Part shown: one piece after another, positions 1 to 10,763 of the stretch
Layout: each line of letters opens with the position of its first letter
How positions within the stretch are numbered: position 1 is the stretch's first letter
NCBI GenBank assembly: GCA_036873135.1
Contig: JAPTYO010000008.1
Coordinates: forward strand, 29,538,761 to 29,602,760
DNA length: 64,000 nt
Reading direction: 5' to 3'
From: Clarkia xantiana subsp. parviflora
Taxonomy: Eukaryota; Streptophyta; Magnoliopsida; Myrtales; Onagraceae
Translations under genes and position numbers: made by a program
Notes under the pieces: model-generated
What the model was told of the DNA's origin: nothing
Database searches by the model: none
Seen by the model: the letters and a program-made list of their open reading frames with translations, nothing else

Positions 1-100
1 AAATCTAGGAACTAGGAACTCCCATTTTGGAAGAAGGAACTCCCATTGCATAGCCAAGTTCCTATTTTATCATTACTATTAGAAACTAACGGTAAATAGA

Positions 101-210
101 ATTAGGAACTCTCTACGATTATAAGGAACTAGAACTACCATTCCAAGTGCTCTAAATTAGGAACTCTCTACAATTATAAGTAACTAGAACTACCATTCCA
201 AGTGCTCTAA
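101..210. repeat. Tandem duplication, 55 bp x 2
   Basis: Two adjacent 55-bp units (101-155 and 156-210) begin ATTAGGAACTCTCTAC and differ at only a few positions. No coding potential is seen. The GGAACTCCCATT motifs at 15-50 look like related, older fragments. Confidence 0.8.
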
Positions 211-333
211 ATCCTCACGATGAGTTTCCCGCAGTCTTATTGTTATTATATTATTATTACTAACTATTGTTGAAGAAACAAACTATTATATATATATATG
301 AAAGTAATGCGGTTTGTCTTATTGCAGTTCATT

Positions 334-521
334 TAGGGCCGGCAATGGTGCGGTGAAAATCAAATAACCATGGTTATTCGCACCATTTACCGCAATGGTT
401 AACCGCACCATTATGGTGAGGGGCGGTTATGGTTATGAATCTTGTAACCGCAATGGTTATGGTTGTGGTTATGGTATTCAGTCTATAACCGCGGTTATAA
501 CCATCACCTCTATATATATAA

Positions 522-600
<79 letters not shown>

Positions 601-1079
601 CTAATACCTATATTGTTATATATATACATTATTATTATACTTTAATTATTATTCAAATATTATAATTCTTATTCCGTTCCCTTTCCCACCCGCCATTTTT
701 TTGTCTATGTTTCTTATTATTAGGTAACCACGATTGTAAGTGATGGCGAATGAGGATCGATGATCGCAAGTGATAGCCAATTGAAGATGTGTTTTTTTAA
801 TTGAGTAAAACAATGAAGTTATGTTTAATTTGGATTTCGTGTATGAAACAATGAATGCGTATTTATTTTTCTTGTATGAAACAATGATGTTGTATTAGTT
901 TGAATGATTGTGGTTAAATGGTTTAATCGTGGTTAAAAACCATGGTTATGGTTATGGTTATGGTATGAAGAATCATAACCGCAGTGGTTATGGTTATGGT
1001 TATGGTATGAGCGAAAAAAATATGGTATGGTTATGGTATTAGTGCTATTCGCACCATACCCTCACCATCGCCAGCCCTA
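334..1079. mobile_element. hAT-type non-autonomous DNA transposon (746 bp)
   Basis: The left end reads TAGGGCCGGCAATGGTG and the reverse complement of the right end reads TAGGGCTGGCGATGGTG, so the termini are imperfect inverted repeats of hAT style. The element is flanked by a perfect 8-bp target duplication AGTTCATT (326-333 and 1080-1087), the hAT signature. The interior is made of GGTTAT hexamer repeats in both orientations and a long TA microsatellite, with no transposase. It interrupts the LTR-like sequence around it. Confidence 0.9.
527..598. repeat. (TA)n microsatellite
   Basis: A nearly pure TA run inside the hAT element. The open frames that cross it encode only alternating Tyr-Ile and are not genes. 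Confidence 0.95.
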
Positions 1080-1087
1080 AGTTCATT

Positions 1088-1525
1088 ATGTTCGAGAAAT
1101 TTTTTTGATTCACATGTGAGTAATATGGTTGCCTTCTATTAATTGATTCATCAAATTGTTTTTATTTCGCATGTGGAACTTCTCTAATTTAATTTTGTCT
1201 TTCTTCGTGATTAATTATTTTCTGTTACATGTTAAGAGATTTACTATGAGTTAGTATTAATTAGATATTCGAATCGTAACAATTTAGGTGAATAGAGAGT
1301 ACCAAAAGGGCGAGGTTATCACCATGTATTTTAATTCGTAATTGAAACCCCGAACTTGAAACTCTGATCATGGACGGACCGATTTAATATCTAGTGTTTA
1401 ATTCGTTATTTGCTTAACTAATTTAGATTTCTATTAGCCTAAAAATTAACTAGTGGCGACTCTTTCAAAATTGCACGATATTTTTTCCAAACGTAATACG
1501 CCGTAGGTTAGATTTAGGTCTTACA
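1088..1525 (+). mobile_element. 3' part of an LTR, Ty3 Tat/Ogre-like element
   Basis: This segment ends in GGTCTTACA and is followed at once by a primer-binding-site-like sequence. Its last ~250 bp match, in reverse complement, the segment at 62043-62290: blocks around TTAACTAGTGGCGACTCTTT and the CGCCGTAGGT motif recur in the same order. Two copies with the same edge, one next to a PBS, identify an LTR. The left limit is not clear; bases 1-333 may be part of the same LTR, because the hAT at 334-1079 lies between them. Confidence 0.7.
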
Positions 1526-1527
1526 AT

Positions 1528-1546
1528 TTGGCGACTCTGCAGGGGA
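1528..1546 (+). other. Primer-binding site (PBS) of the Ty3 element
   Basis: TTGGCGACTCTGCAGGGG starts 2-3 bases after the LTR end. PBS sequences of the TTGGCGACTC type are common in plant Tat/Ogre elements; the priming tRNA (Arg is often cited for Ogre) is not proven here. Confidence 0.65.
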
Positions 1547-1992
1547 TAATTGAGGGTTCGGGCTCTTTATATTTGCTTATTTTCCATGTTTTAGTTTTTT
1601 TTATATATATTTCACTTAGTTATTCTAACTTGGTTGTTTTTGTGTGATTTCAGGTGTGTTTGATTTTTTTAATTATGACTGACTAATTTTCTTTGTTGTG
1701 TTATATATTATTTGAATTCGCACACACTCACTTTAGTGTAATGTCCAAAAACGCCTAAACCCAGGGCGACTAGGAACCCCGGAGGTTTAAGTACGGTATG
1801 ACCGGAGTGGTAGTTCCGCCGGTACGACTCTGAAAAACTCCACTCGCTCGTGTAGGTACCGAGATCCCTTTTTAGGGGGAGGAAACCACCGTGTCGGGAA
1901 ACTATTAGTGGAACCTACCTTGTAGAGCAAAACCATACTTTTTTTAAAACCCCCTAACATGTCGCGTTTTATCCATGTTTTTGTTGTAAAAA

Positions 1993-2548
1993 GGTTATCA
2001 GATAAACTGTAAGTTTTTTTAACGGTGTAACATTATTTCTAAAGTTTACCCTATGTTAAAATTAGGTGTCTGAAGTTTGAAATGTTAAAATGGACTGTCC
2101 CAAGTTTCATTTTTGTTGAAATTTGGTGTCTCTGTTCGTCTTCTCATCTCCATTCAATCATTTTCATCAACCCACCAACCCACTCATAATCCATCACTCT
2201 TTACTTTTCACAAAATCGTCAAATTTCACCTAAAAATTGAACATTAAAAAAAAGTTTCTAGAAGAGTGGTGTGGAGCCATTTTCCAAGTACAATAGAGCG
2301 AGATTTACTTGTCCGGATGTGACCAACTTTTAAGGTGACGGTCCCGGCAAGATGACGAGAAGGGAGTGTGAATGATAGCTCGAATTTGACAGACGGTTTC
2401 GTCGGAATTGACTTCTCTAAAGTAATCACACCGAGACACCAAATTTTAACAAAAATGAAACTTGGGACAGTCCATTTTAACATTTCAAACTTCAGACACC
2501 TAATTTTAACATAGGGTAAACCTTGGACAGTTTTTTAGTTATTAACCC
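1993..2548. mobile_element. MULE-type MITE with long terminal inverted repeats
   Basis: The segments 2043-2131 and 2432-2521 are near-perfect inverted repeats of about 88 bp. Outside them the ends are looser: GGTTATCAGATAAACTGT on the left against GGTTAATAACTAAAAAACTG read inward from the right. The same terminal repeat, more diverged, closes the large MULE at 21920-22046, so this MITE probably belongs to that family. No convincing 9-bp target duplication is visible because the right flank is poly-A. Confidence 0.75.
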
Positions 2549-4546
2549 AAAAAAAAAAATCATCTTTGCATTAGGTCTCTCAGGTAGAATTTTCATTTTC
2601 TAACGTATGTTCCTTATGCACGCTTTTCAAAAACCTCTTACCTAAATTTTTGTTCTAAATATGCGTTTCATGCGCATTATTAAAAAAAACCTACAGGTAA
2701 GTTGTAATTCATAATTAACGCATCTTTCACGCATTATTTTTTTAAAAAAAAATATTTTCATGAGAAATTTAACCCCTTTTTAGCTATTAGAGCTTCTAAT
2801 CTCAAAATGCATTCTGTATACATTATTTTGAAAAAAAAAAAACATTTTTAGCTAAGTAGTTAATCCCTTAGTTGTAGAAATTTTCTTTTCAAACATGCAT
2901 TGTTTTTAAAGAAACCTCTTACCTGAAATTTTTTATTTTAAACCTGCGGTTCATACGCGTTACAAAAAATTGAAGTGTCATTCGTTTTATCCAAGGTGTA
3001 TTACACTTTTTCGGCAAGATCGTCATTTCAACGTTCGCATGAGCTAGCATTTAAAAATGGGAGATTTGACTCTAATTTTGAAAAATAGTTTAACAGTTCA
3101 GTTGAGTGCGACTATTCGAGTTTAAACAAAGGACGAGAAAATCTTTTTGAAAAAACTCTGTTTTGAGCATATGTCCTGCGTTCGAGCCAAATAATGCACT
3201 CAGCAAACTCAGTAAACTCCATGATGGTGCAAAACACCTTAGATCATAAATTTTGATTCCTTTCAAAAAGTCATCAAAATTATGAAATGAATGACATTAG
3301 AGTTTTCAAAAAAAAAATCATGCATGAGTTCTCATATTCTCTACACTGATTTTTCATTCGCTCTTTTCAGGTACCCTTGATTAGGTATCATGTACATATA
3401 AGTTCTGCCGGCCAAATGGGGCAACAAAAAAGAACATGAAGTCATCCAATTGCACGAAGAAAAAATTGCGCACTCGGGATATCCAACGCTCAGGTGCGAT
3501 AAATTGTACTTGATTTTTTTCCTTAAAAATTTGAGTGTCCCTACTTTCTTTGCAGAGACGACTACTTCGACCGAGGTCGCAACCACGTTAAACGTGACTA
3601 TTTCAGAGAACTTCCATGCCAAAATTCCACATATCTTGTGTGGAATTCATATGCCTTCCGAACCAAGCCGCACATCCGTTTTACGGTGAGGTCTAAACCG
3701 GTCAGTGGTAACCAAATGGAATCTCCCGTTCAGATCGAGCACAACTGCCATATGAAAAAAGTCGGAACATGCAACAGGTCCATTCACATATGGAACAAAT
3801 TTCCAATAAAGATGTCGAGCACCCAGGTAAGAGAAGCTGTGATCAATTTTATCCCCGAAATTTGAGTTTTTTTCTTACTCATTTTGCAGCTTTGATAACT
3901 ATCCAAATCAAGGCCCCGGAAGAGCACATCTCGCGCATGAGCCTTTGCTCGCCGACCATTCTGATGTGAACCGCTGAGTTTGTCCCAGATACTTCAGACA
4001 AGTTTCAAACCTATGAAGCTTTACCTACCATCTGCGGCCTTCCTCAACCAGACCGTTCATCCAGTATGTGAAGAGCCTAACCCGATAGGTGCTAGCCATG
4101 GGGCATCCCCATAAAAGATTAAGCAATAGCCGGCGCACTTTAGAAGCCAAGAGAAGAAATCGTTGTCTATGTCATCCATTGGTCGTAGGGTACATCCAGG
4201 GCGTCGATACGACCAACGTATTTTTACCCAATCAACTGAGTCATTCTCTAGAAGATGTTTTGAATTAGAAATTTCCAAATCTGCCACTAGGGGCATGGAA
4301 ATAATTTTTGTTGATTATTTTAGGTAAATTTTCTTAAAAAAAATTAGAAAAAAGCAACAAAAAAAAAAGCAAAAAAAAAGCCAAAAAAAGAGAGAAAAAA
4401 AAATTCCCGCTAGGTTGAAAGCCTGCAAAGGCGACCTAGGCAAAAGTTAGGGAGAGGGGCATGATTGAAAACCCGCAGGGGCAATCATGGAAAAAGGTGA
4501 GCTGGAAAATAAAAAAAAGCAAAAAAAACTCGTTTTTCTTTAGGGT

Positions 4547-4955
4547 CACAGCCGCTCTTTAATTGGCTACCGAGAAAAATAAAGAGAGTGCTCATGCAAA
4601 CTTTGTGAGAGCAGTGAAGAAATAAAAGGGTCACAGTTGTCTCTAAATCAACTACAAATAAAAACGGTCTCAGTCGTCCCTAAAACGACTATAAAGAAAG
4701 GGCAACAGCCACCCTTCAAACGGCTACAGATAAAGGGCGCTCCCGCAACATCAAAAAACGGGAAATAAGTGAAAGGGCCACAACTACCCTCCAAATGGCT
4801 ACAGATAAAAGTATGATCCCGCGAACCCTATGAGGGCTGGAGAATAAAAAAGGGTCACAACCACCCTTAAAATGGCTACAGATAAAGAGTGATCCCGCAA
4901 ACCTTGTGAGGGCGGGAGAAAAAAAAAAGATAAAAAAAAGGGCCACAACCACCAT
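4547..4955. repeat. Imperfect tandem repeats, ~50-80 bp period
   Basis: About seven diverged units each start with a GGGTCACAACCACCC-like phrase followed by AAATGGCTACAGATAAA. They lie at the end of the Ty3-derived leader, just before MULE sequence begins. Confidence 0.65.
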
Positions 4956-5146
4956 TGCAGCTGGTGATGTGTAGTTCAGACTGGAATGAAGTGTTACAAA
5001 ACCATCATGAAGGTACGCTGCTGCAGCTTTTCCTGGTGAAGAGCAATGTTAGAGGAGTTGATAATGTTGGATCATGTCATGTTCAGGGGTCATCTCGAAG
5101 ACCCGATACCGAAGGGGAGTAATATAACCCAACCGATGAAGACCTA

Positions 5147-6869
5147 ATGAATACTGATTATTTATTGAAGTTTAGGCAAGAATTGAAGGAGAGTTTGTCC
5201 AAGGCTGCAGCAGCAGCAAATAGTGACAGTTCTAGAGGTCCAGTTCCTGTACGTGTACCGCCATCTGCACAAACATATGACATCGAATCTTCAACCGAAG
5301 AAAATGATACAAAAGAACACGAGGAAGAAGAGGAGGTTATTGTGTCTGATCCAGATTGTTCGGTGTCAGATGAAAATTGGCAGTCTAAAGATGGTGTCGA
5401 CGTTCATAGCACGGTGACGAATTGCGTAGTTCAGATGAATACTTTCATACTTTGGATGATACAGAGCGAGGTGATACAGAAATCTGGGAAGCAATTTCCA
5501 ACGAGACAGCCACCATTGAGAAGGAGAAGGAGAAGGATGCGTTGGACAAGGAGAAGGCGACCTTGGAGAAGCAGAAGGAACTTGAAAGGAGAAGAGAAAT
5601 AGCTGCTGGGAAGAAGAAAATGAATGTTGCCACCCAAAGAAAGAAGCGTACACCTGTTGTCGGTACACCTGTTGTCGACCCGTGCAATCTAGGGGGTAAG
5701 TTATCGTACATGCATCGTCATTTCACCCTTATGTTATGAACACCTAACTAATACATGTTTGCGTCTCGTTTGTCTAGAGGAAAACCAAACACGAACTGAG
5801 GAAGGAGTCCTTGATGAAGATGAGTTATGGCATGACATGACCGGCGCCCCCATTGAAGACACAGACTCAGAATTGCTTCACCACAGCGACAATCTTGTAA
5901 GTCCGGAACGGTCCAATGCTGATGACGTTGATAGTCATTCGAGGTTCCCAGAATTCAAGATGGACGATAATGCGAATGCCCCAACACCAGATTTGAAGGT
6001 GGGTATGTTATTTGCCAGTGCTTAAGCATTCCGCCTTGCGTTGGCTGAGCATAGCTTAGCTTATAGATACGCATACAAGTTAAGGAACAACGGGCATGAC
6101 AAGTTGGAATTTGTTTGTAAGCAAAACTGCGGTTGAAGGATCTATGTGTCCAAACTTCAGAATGAGGATAGTCTCCAGGTACATTATTAATCAATATGTT
6201 GGTCCATTATGCTTATCACGTTGAAGTTTAAAGTTGAAAATTTATTAACTGTAAGGTTGGTTTGTTTCAGATTAAGACCTTCCATAACAAGCATGGAAAG
6301 CACTGTCAAGTGTTTAAGAGCAGTCAAATGAACGTTAAGTGGATAGTTCGACACTATCTCAACAAGTACAGGGAACAAAGACTAACCCCTGGTTACATTG
6401 TGAAGGAGCTCGCCACAGATAGACACTTTGATGTTAGCCGATTCACAGTGTTTAATGCTTGCAAGAAGATGGATGCCATCATCAATGGAGAGAGAGAAAA
6501 GCAGTTTGGGAAACTATGGGACTATGTGTTTTTCGTACGTGAAGCCAATCCAGGGAGTACAGTGAAGGTCCAGTTGCATGGTGGGAGGTTTCAGCGGTTA
6601 TACATGTGCTTACAAGCATGTAAGATCGGCTTTAGAGATGGACGCAGACCATTCTTTGGACTAGACGGCTGCCAACTCAAAGGGCCGAACAAGGCCAACT
6701 GTTATCGGTTGTCGGTCAAGATCCAAACAACGGGTTATTCCCTATTGTGATTGCTTGGGTTGAGGCTAAAAGGTATGATTCCTGGCAGTGGTTTCTTGAC
6801 CTTCTCATGAAGGATATTGGCACGGGTCGAGGTGAAAGGGGTTGGGTCATCATGTCTGACAGACAAAAG
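5147..6869 (+). pseudogene. MULE transposase (MURA-like), 5' half, broken
   Basis: The gene starts with an acidic N-terminal region (ATG at 5147; also read near 5422-5700, rich in Glu/Lys). A zinc-binding MULE N-terminal region follows near 6000-6180 and then the transposase core at 6262-6869. The core has the typical phrase NPGSTVKV, then GLDGCQLKGP holding the first catalytic Asp, and MSDRQKG holding the second. Plausible introns are 5695-5776 and 6179-6270 (ends GT...TTTCAG). It is dead: an in-frame TAA lies near 6025 and a TGA near 6135, and the reading frame changes near 5420. The third acidic residue and the SWIM zinc finger of normal MULE transposases are not found after 6869. It would bind the terminal repeats and cut DNA if intact. 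Confidence 0.8.
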
Positions 6870-6929
6870 GTATGGTTCATGTAATTTAAAAATTTTTGTC
6901 TGAAGATTCAGATGTGTTGACATTGGGTG

Positions 6930-7345
6930 TACTGTCATGTAGGGTTGTTAAAATTTGGTGTCTAGTTATGTTTTTCGAAATTAGGTGTCTAGTTATTTAG
7001 GTTTGTGGAAATTTGGTGTCTAATTATATTAGTTTGTTGAAATTAGGTGTCTAGTTATTTAAGTTTGTTGAAATTAAGTTTCTAGTTATTTAGGTTTGTT
7101 AAAATTGGGTGTCTAGTTATATCAGTTTGTTGAAATTAGGTGTCTTGTTATTTAAGCTTGTTGAAATTAAGTTTCTAGTTATTTAGGTATGTCGAAATTG
7201 GGTGTTTAGTTATATCAGTTTGTTGAAATTAGGTGTCTAGTTATTTAAGCTTGTAGAAATTAAGTTTCTAGTTATTTAGGTTTGTTGAAATTGGGTGTTT
7301 AGTTATATCAGTTTGTTGAAATTAGGTTTGTTGAGGTAAGATTCA
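6930..7345 (+). repeat. Tandem array of ~32-bp TIR-like motif in a MULE intron
   Basis: About a dozen units follow the pattern GTTGAAATTAGGTGTCTAG then TTATTTAGGTTT. The core GAAATTAGGTGTCT is also in the MULE terminal repeat (AAAATTAGGTGTCTGAAG). The array lies between a donor-like GT at 6870 and an acceptor at 7414 (TTTTTTCAG). A looser second cluster is at 7690-7815. Confidence 0.8.
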
Positions 7346-7414
7346 TTGGAAAATCTTACACTGTGTAGGATGGAAATGTGCAACTGAATAAAACTAACAC
7401 TTTGGTTTTTTCAG

Positions 7415-8624
7415 GGCTCGGATTGGCTGAAATATCCAAGTGATGAGGTAGACGATGGTACAACTTTGGCAGAGTTCCTTAAGGTAAGTTTAACTAGTTC
7501 TGTTTATTTTTAGTCTGTTTTGCTTGGCTATGAATTTTTAGTATGATGCTTGGTTTGTTGTATAGACTTCAGGAAAATCTGTTAAGAAGAAATCAAAGAA
7601 GAGGAAACAGCATCAGGATGATGATCAAACTTTGGCTGTATATTTACAGGTATGGTACTTATGTTTGCTGGGTTGAATTTCATTCATGTGTCGGTTTAAA
7701 ATATGGTGTCTACTGAGGAGGGCTTTGTAGAAATATGGTGTCTAAAGATTATTGCATGTGGAAATTTGTTGTCTACAAATTACTGCTTGTTGAAATATGG
7801 TGTCTAATATCTTTGGAGATTTGGTCTGTACATATTAATGAACTGTTTATAGATTAATGTGTGCTCATATTTACTGTGTTGAAGTAATTGATGTTCAAAC
7901 AATTGAATTGAAATATGCAGTCATTTGGAAAATCCTGGAAGAAGAAGTCAAAGAAGAAAATACAAATTCTGTTGGTTGAGGAGGAGAACCAAGGAGAGCA
8001 TCCGGGTCAGGAAGATGCAACTGACCACATCCTTGCTGAAGAAGGCCAGGAAATTGAGACCCCTATTGATGCAGCCAACCCTCCAGCTGAGGAGGGCCAG
8101 GAAGAGCATCCAGGTCAAGAAGATGAGCCCCTTGTTGATGCAGCCAACCGTGCAGCTGAGGATGGCCAGGAGGAGCATCCGGGTCAAGAAGATGAGCCCC
8201 CTGTTGATGCAGCCAACCGTCCAGCTGAGGATGGCCAGGAGGAGCATCTGGGTCAAGAAGATGAGCCCCTGTTGATGCAGCCAACCTTCCAGCTGAGGAG
8301 GAAAACCAGATGGAGGGTCATCCGTTTGAAGATGAGCCCCCTCTTGATGCAGCCAACCCACCAGTTGAGGAAAACCAGAAAGAGGGCCATCAAATGGAAG
8401 AAAAGGGACCAAAAGTTCAAGAATTGCCACTAGATTATGAGGATGTGATTCGGCTTCGTATGATACTCCCTCCAGCAGAACTCCAGGTTGAAGTACCAAA
8501 CGAAGTTCGTAAGCCCATAGGTTATCGAAAGAAACTAGCAGTCAGAAGGTCAAGTTCCTCTAAGACGCCTAAACTGAGGAGGAGTATGAGACTTAAGAAC
8601 CCGAACGTAGTACCTGCCAAATAA
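7415..8624 (+). pseudogene. 3' exons of the MULE gene, with a peptide repeat; frameshifted
   Basis: Three exons are suggested by splice signals: 7415-7482, 7566-7650 and 7921-8624, each preceded by a CAG or TAG acceptor and the first two followed by GTAAG or GTATG. The first two carry acidic and Lys-rich stretches. The last encodes about five copies of a ~22-residue acidic repeat built on EEHPGQEDEP and DAAN, then a basic tail ending in RRSMRLKN before the stop at 8624. The frame shifts once near 8270-8310. It probably formed the C-terminal part of the transposase or a companion ORF. No catalytic domain is visible, so the region that should join 6869 to 7415 has been lost. Confidence 0.5.
8028..8375 (+). 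repeat. Coding minisatellite, ~66 bp x 5
   Basis: Imperfect units of about 66 bp repeat GCCAGGAGGAGCATCCGGG and GATGCAGCCAACC inside the last MULE exon. They give the acidic peptide repeat. The single-base frame change near 8270 lies inside the array, as expected for repeat slippage. Confidence 0.8.
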
Positions 8625-9501
8625 TGGCAGAAGGATGTCATAACAATAGATGATGATGGGAAGGGAGGGAAGTGAGATACTTATTTCGCAATGTTCTGTT
8701 TTGGGGGAGATGTCAGAACTCCTTTTAGTTTGTGTTTGTTTACTTTGCGGTATGAAGTGGTTTGGGAGATGTCAGAACTCCTTTTGATTTGGATTTGTCT
8801 ACTTTTGGGTAAAAAGGCCTCCAAACTCTTGACTCGTCATCTCTGTAGAGTACAATAGGAATGATGTGGTTTGGGAGATGTCGAAACTCCTTTGGTGAAT
8901 GTATTTGTCTACTTTTGGGTACGAAGATTGTATGGTTTGTGGTACACCTTTTGGCTTGACTCTATCTGTGTTGGAACTCTAAACGTTGAAACATCTATTT
9001 AGCACATTGTATTTCTACATATCTAAACTTGAAGACATCTAATAACATCTTAACTTGCAGACTTCCTATTTCAACATACTTTCAGACAACTATTAACAAC
9101 AACATTAATATTAGACAGTCTATTTCATTCAACAAATTAAATCTTTGAGACATCTAATAAAAATAAGATCAATATTTTAGACATTCTAATTTAACAACTC
9201 TATAATTTTAGACACCTTACTTCAACAACTTTAAAATATTGATCTATTTTAACAACTCTATAATATCAGACACCTTACTTCGACAACTTAAATCTTTGAG
9301 ACATCTAATAACATTAAGATCAATCTTTTAGACATTCTATTTTAACAACTCTATAATATCAGACACCTTACTTCTACAACTTAAATCTTTGAGACATCTA
9401 ATAACAATAAGATCAATATTTTAGACATTCTATTTTAACAACTCTATAATATCAGACACCTTACTTTGACAACTTAAATCTTTGAGACATCTAATAACAT
9501 T
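8625..9501. repeat. MULE centre, left part: repeats after the gene
   Basis: 8700-8945 holds three imperfect copies of a ~100-bp block (TTTGGGAGATGTCAGAACTCC). From about 8990 onward the motif TTAGACATTCTATTTTAACA and CAGACACCTTACTT recurs every 60-110 bp. This is the reverse complement form of the motif that fills 6930-7345. No gene is seen. The retrotransposon target site ACATT is at 9497-9501. Confidence 0.65.
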
Positions 9502-10199
9502 TGTTGGATCACGGTGGAACTCCGGTACGGACTTTGACGGCAATCCTAGCTCCTTCGCTCCACGCAATCCTGCAAGAGGGGATAGACCGGGCGGTGACCC
9601 AGAATCCCTCTCCGATGCTTAAATGAGTATCTCGTATGACTGGCAAGCAGTAATCTCAAAGTGTATTGAACTCAACGTAAGTCTTTCTGAGGTGATCTCC
9701 TGCCCTTTTATAGGCAAAGAGATGCCTCAGGTACCTGGCGAACCGTTAGGGGTGGTTAGCCCGTATCCCGCATATCTCGGACGTGATCTCGCGTATCTCA
9801 GCCATGCCCCGCGTATCTCGGCCACGCTCCGTGTATCTTAACCACGTTCCGCGTATTTCGGCCACGCCCCGCATATCTTGGCCTTATCCTCTGATAACGA
9901 GTCCCGACTCCCGTCGGGGACTCCAGAGTTATCTCGTTGTGTCACCGCTCGGGGCCCCTCGTCATCGTGACAGGGCCAATCATTCTCAGGGATTCATCAT
10001 CAGGGCCTACTTAAAGGCTTCTCATCGGGAGCTTCCAGCTCCACTGTCGGGACCGACTCCGTCGGGACCTTTCGTCGTCGGGACTCCCTTCGTCGGGACC
10101 CTTCTCCTTAGGTCATCTTGACCTTCATTTTGGGCCTGGTGGGCCTGTTTGCCGTTTCCTCACCGTTAAAGGGCCTGACGGCTATAGTCGAACCCATCA
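9502..10199 (-). repeat. 3' LTR of the Tat element
   Basis: Same length as the other LTR, offset by exactly 10,532 bp. The ORFs in it (for example 9623-9841) are duplicated in the other LTR and are chance frames through CGCGTATCTCGGCCACG-like repeats. Confidence 0.97.
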
Positions 10200-10212
10200 T
10201 TTGCCCCCAAGA
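10200..10212 (-). other. Polypurine tract of the Tat element
   Basis: On the minus strand TTGGGGGCAAA directly precedes the 3' LTR start TGATGGG. This purine run primes plus-strand DNA synthesis in LTR retrotransposons. Confidence 0.75.
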
Positions 10213-10583
10213 CATGAGGGACTTTTAGTTCGTCGTGTCTTCCAACTCCTGATCTTCCGATACTGGAATCGGGGATCTTTCCCTTGGTTCAGTTACTCAA
10301 TTATCAGTCTTCTCCTTCACGTTTCCTCGGGGTTTTGTAGATAACTGTTAAGTCCCAGGGGTCTCCTCGGTTCCCCAGTGCATTAAATGCAGTAGATAAT
10401 GGGGTGACGTTTTCAGCCCACGTGCCTGATTTTTCGCGCCTGTCCTTTTCTGAAAAGTGCTTTTTGGGCCGTTTCATCATTAAGCCCGTTGTCCTTCTGC
10501 ACGTTTCATCTCAACGGTCCAGATTAAGACTCTTCGACTTCGACGACTCGGATCGAAGTGTCCTTTCAACCTTCTTCTTCGAC

Positions 10584-10589
10584 TATAAA
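10584..10589 (+). promoter_or_regulatory. TATA box for the antisense gene
   Basis: TATAAA in the context GACTATAAAACCC lies 175 bp upstream of the first ATG (10764) of the plus-strand antisense gene. It supports independent transcription opposite to gag-pol. Confidence 0.5.
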
Positions 10590-10763
10590 ACCCTAGCCAT
10601 TGTCATAATTTAACTTTTACCGTCTTCGAATTCTCAAGAGCTCTCTGCGATTCCTCTGTGATTCCTCTGTGATTCCAAGCCTTGTGATTCTGAAGGTCTT
10701 TGGAGTTTCTCCGATCATCTTTCCGGCGAAGTTTCGTTCATCTCCTTCAACCTCTACTTCATC

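Larger units (their letters stand above)
1551..4955 (+). mobile_element. Decayed untranslated leader of a Ty3 Tat/Ogre-like element
   Basis: About 3.4 kb after the PBS has no ORF that looks like a retroelement protein. It carries A-rich stretches, a MULE MITE (1993-2548), and low-complexity repeats. A Ty3-style block near 4404-4500 alternates GAAAACCCGCA-like phrases. The small ORFs at 3341-4296 have no recognisable domain and are taken as chance. The element has no visible gag or pol in this window, so it is either truncated by the MULE that begins near 4956 or rearranged. Confidence 0.5.

Noticed and set aside
395..645. Two ORFs of 60-69 codons
   Set aside because: They run through GGTTAT and TA repeats of the hAT element and encode only repeat peptides.
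9623..10121. ORFs repeated at 20155-20653
   Set aside because: They lie in the LTRs of the Tat element, on the strand opposite to gag-pol, and arise from short GC-rich LTR repeats.
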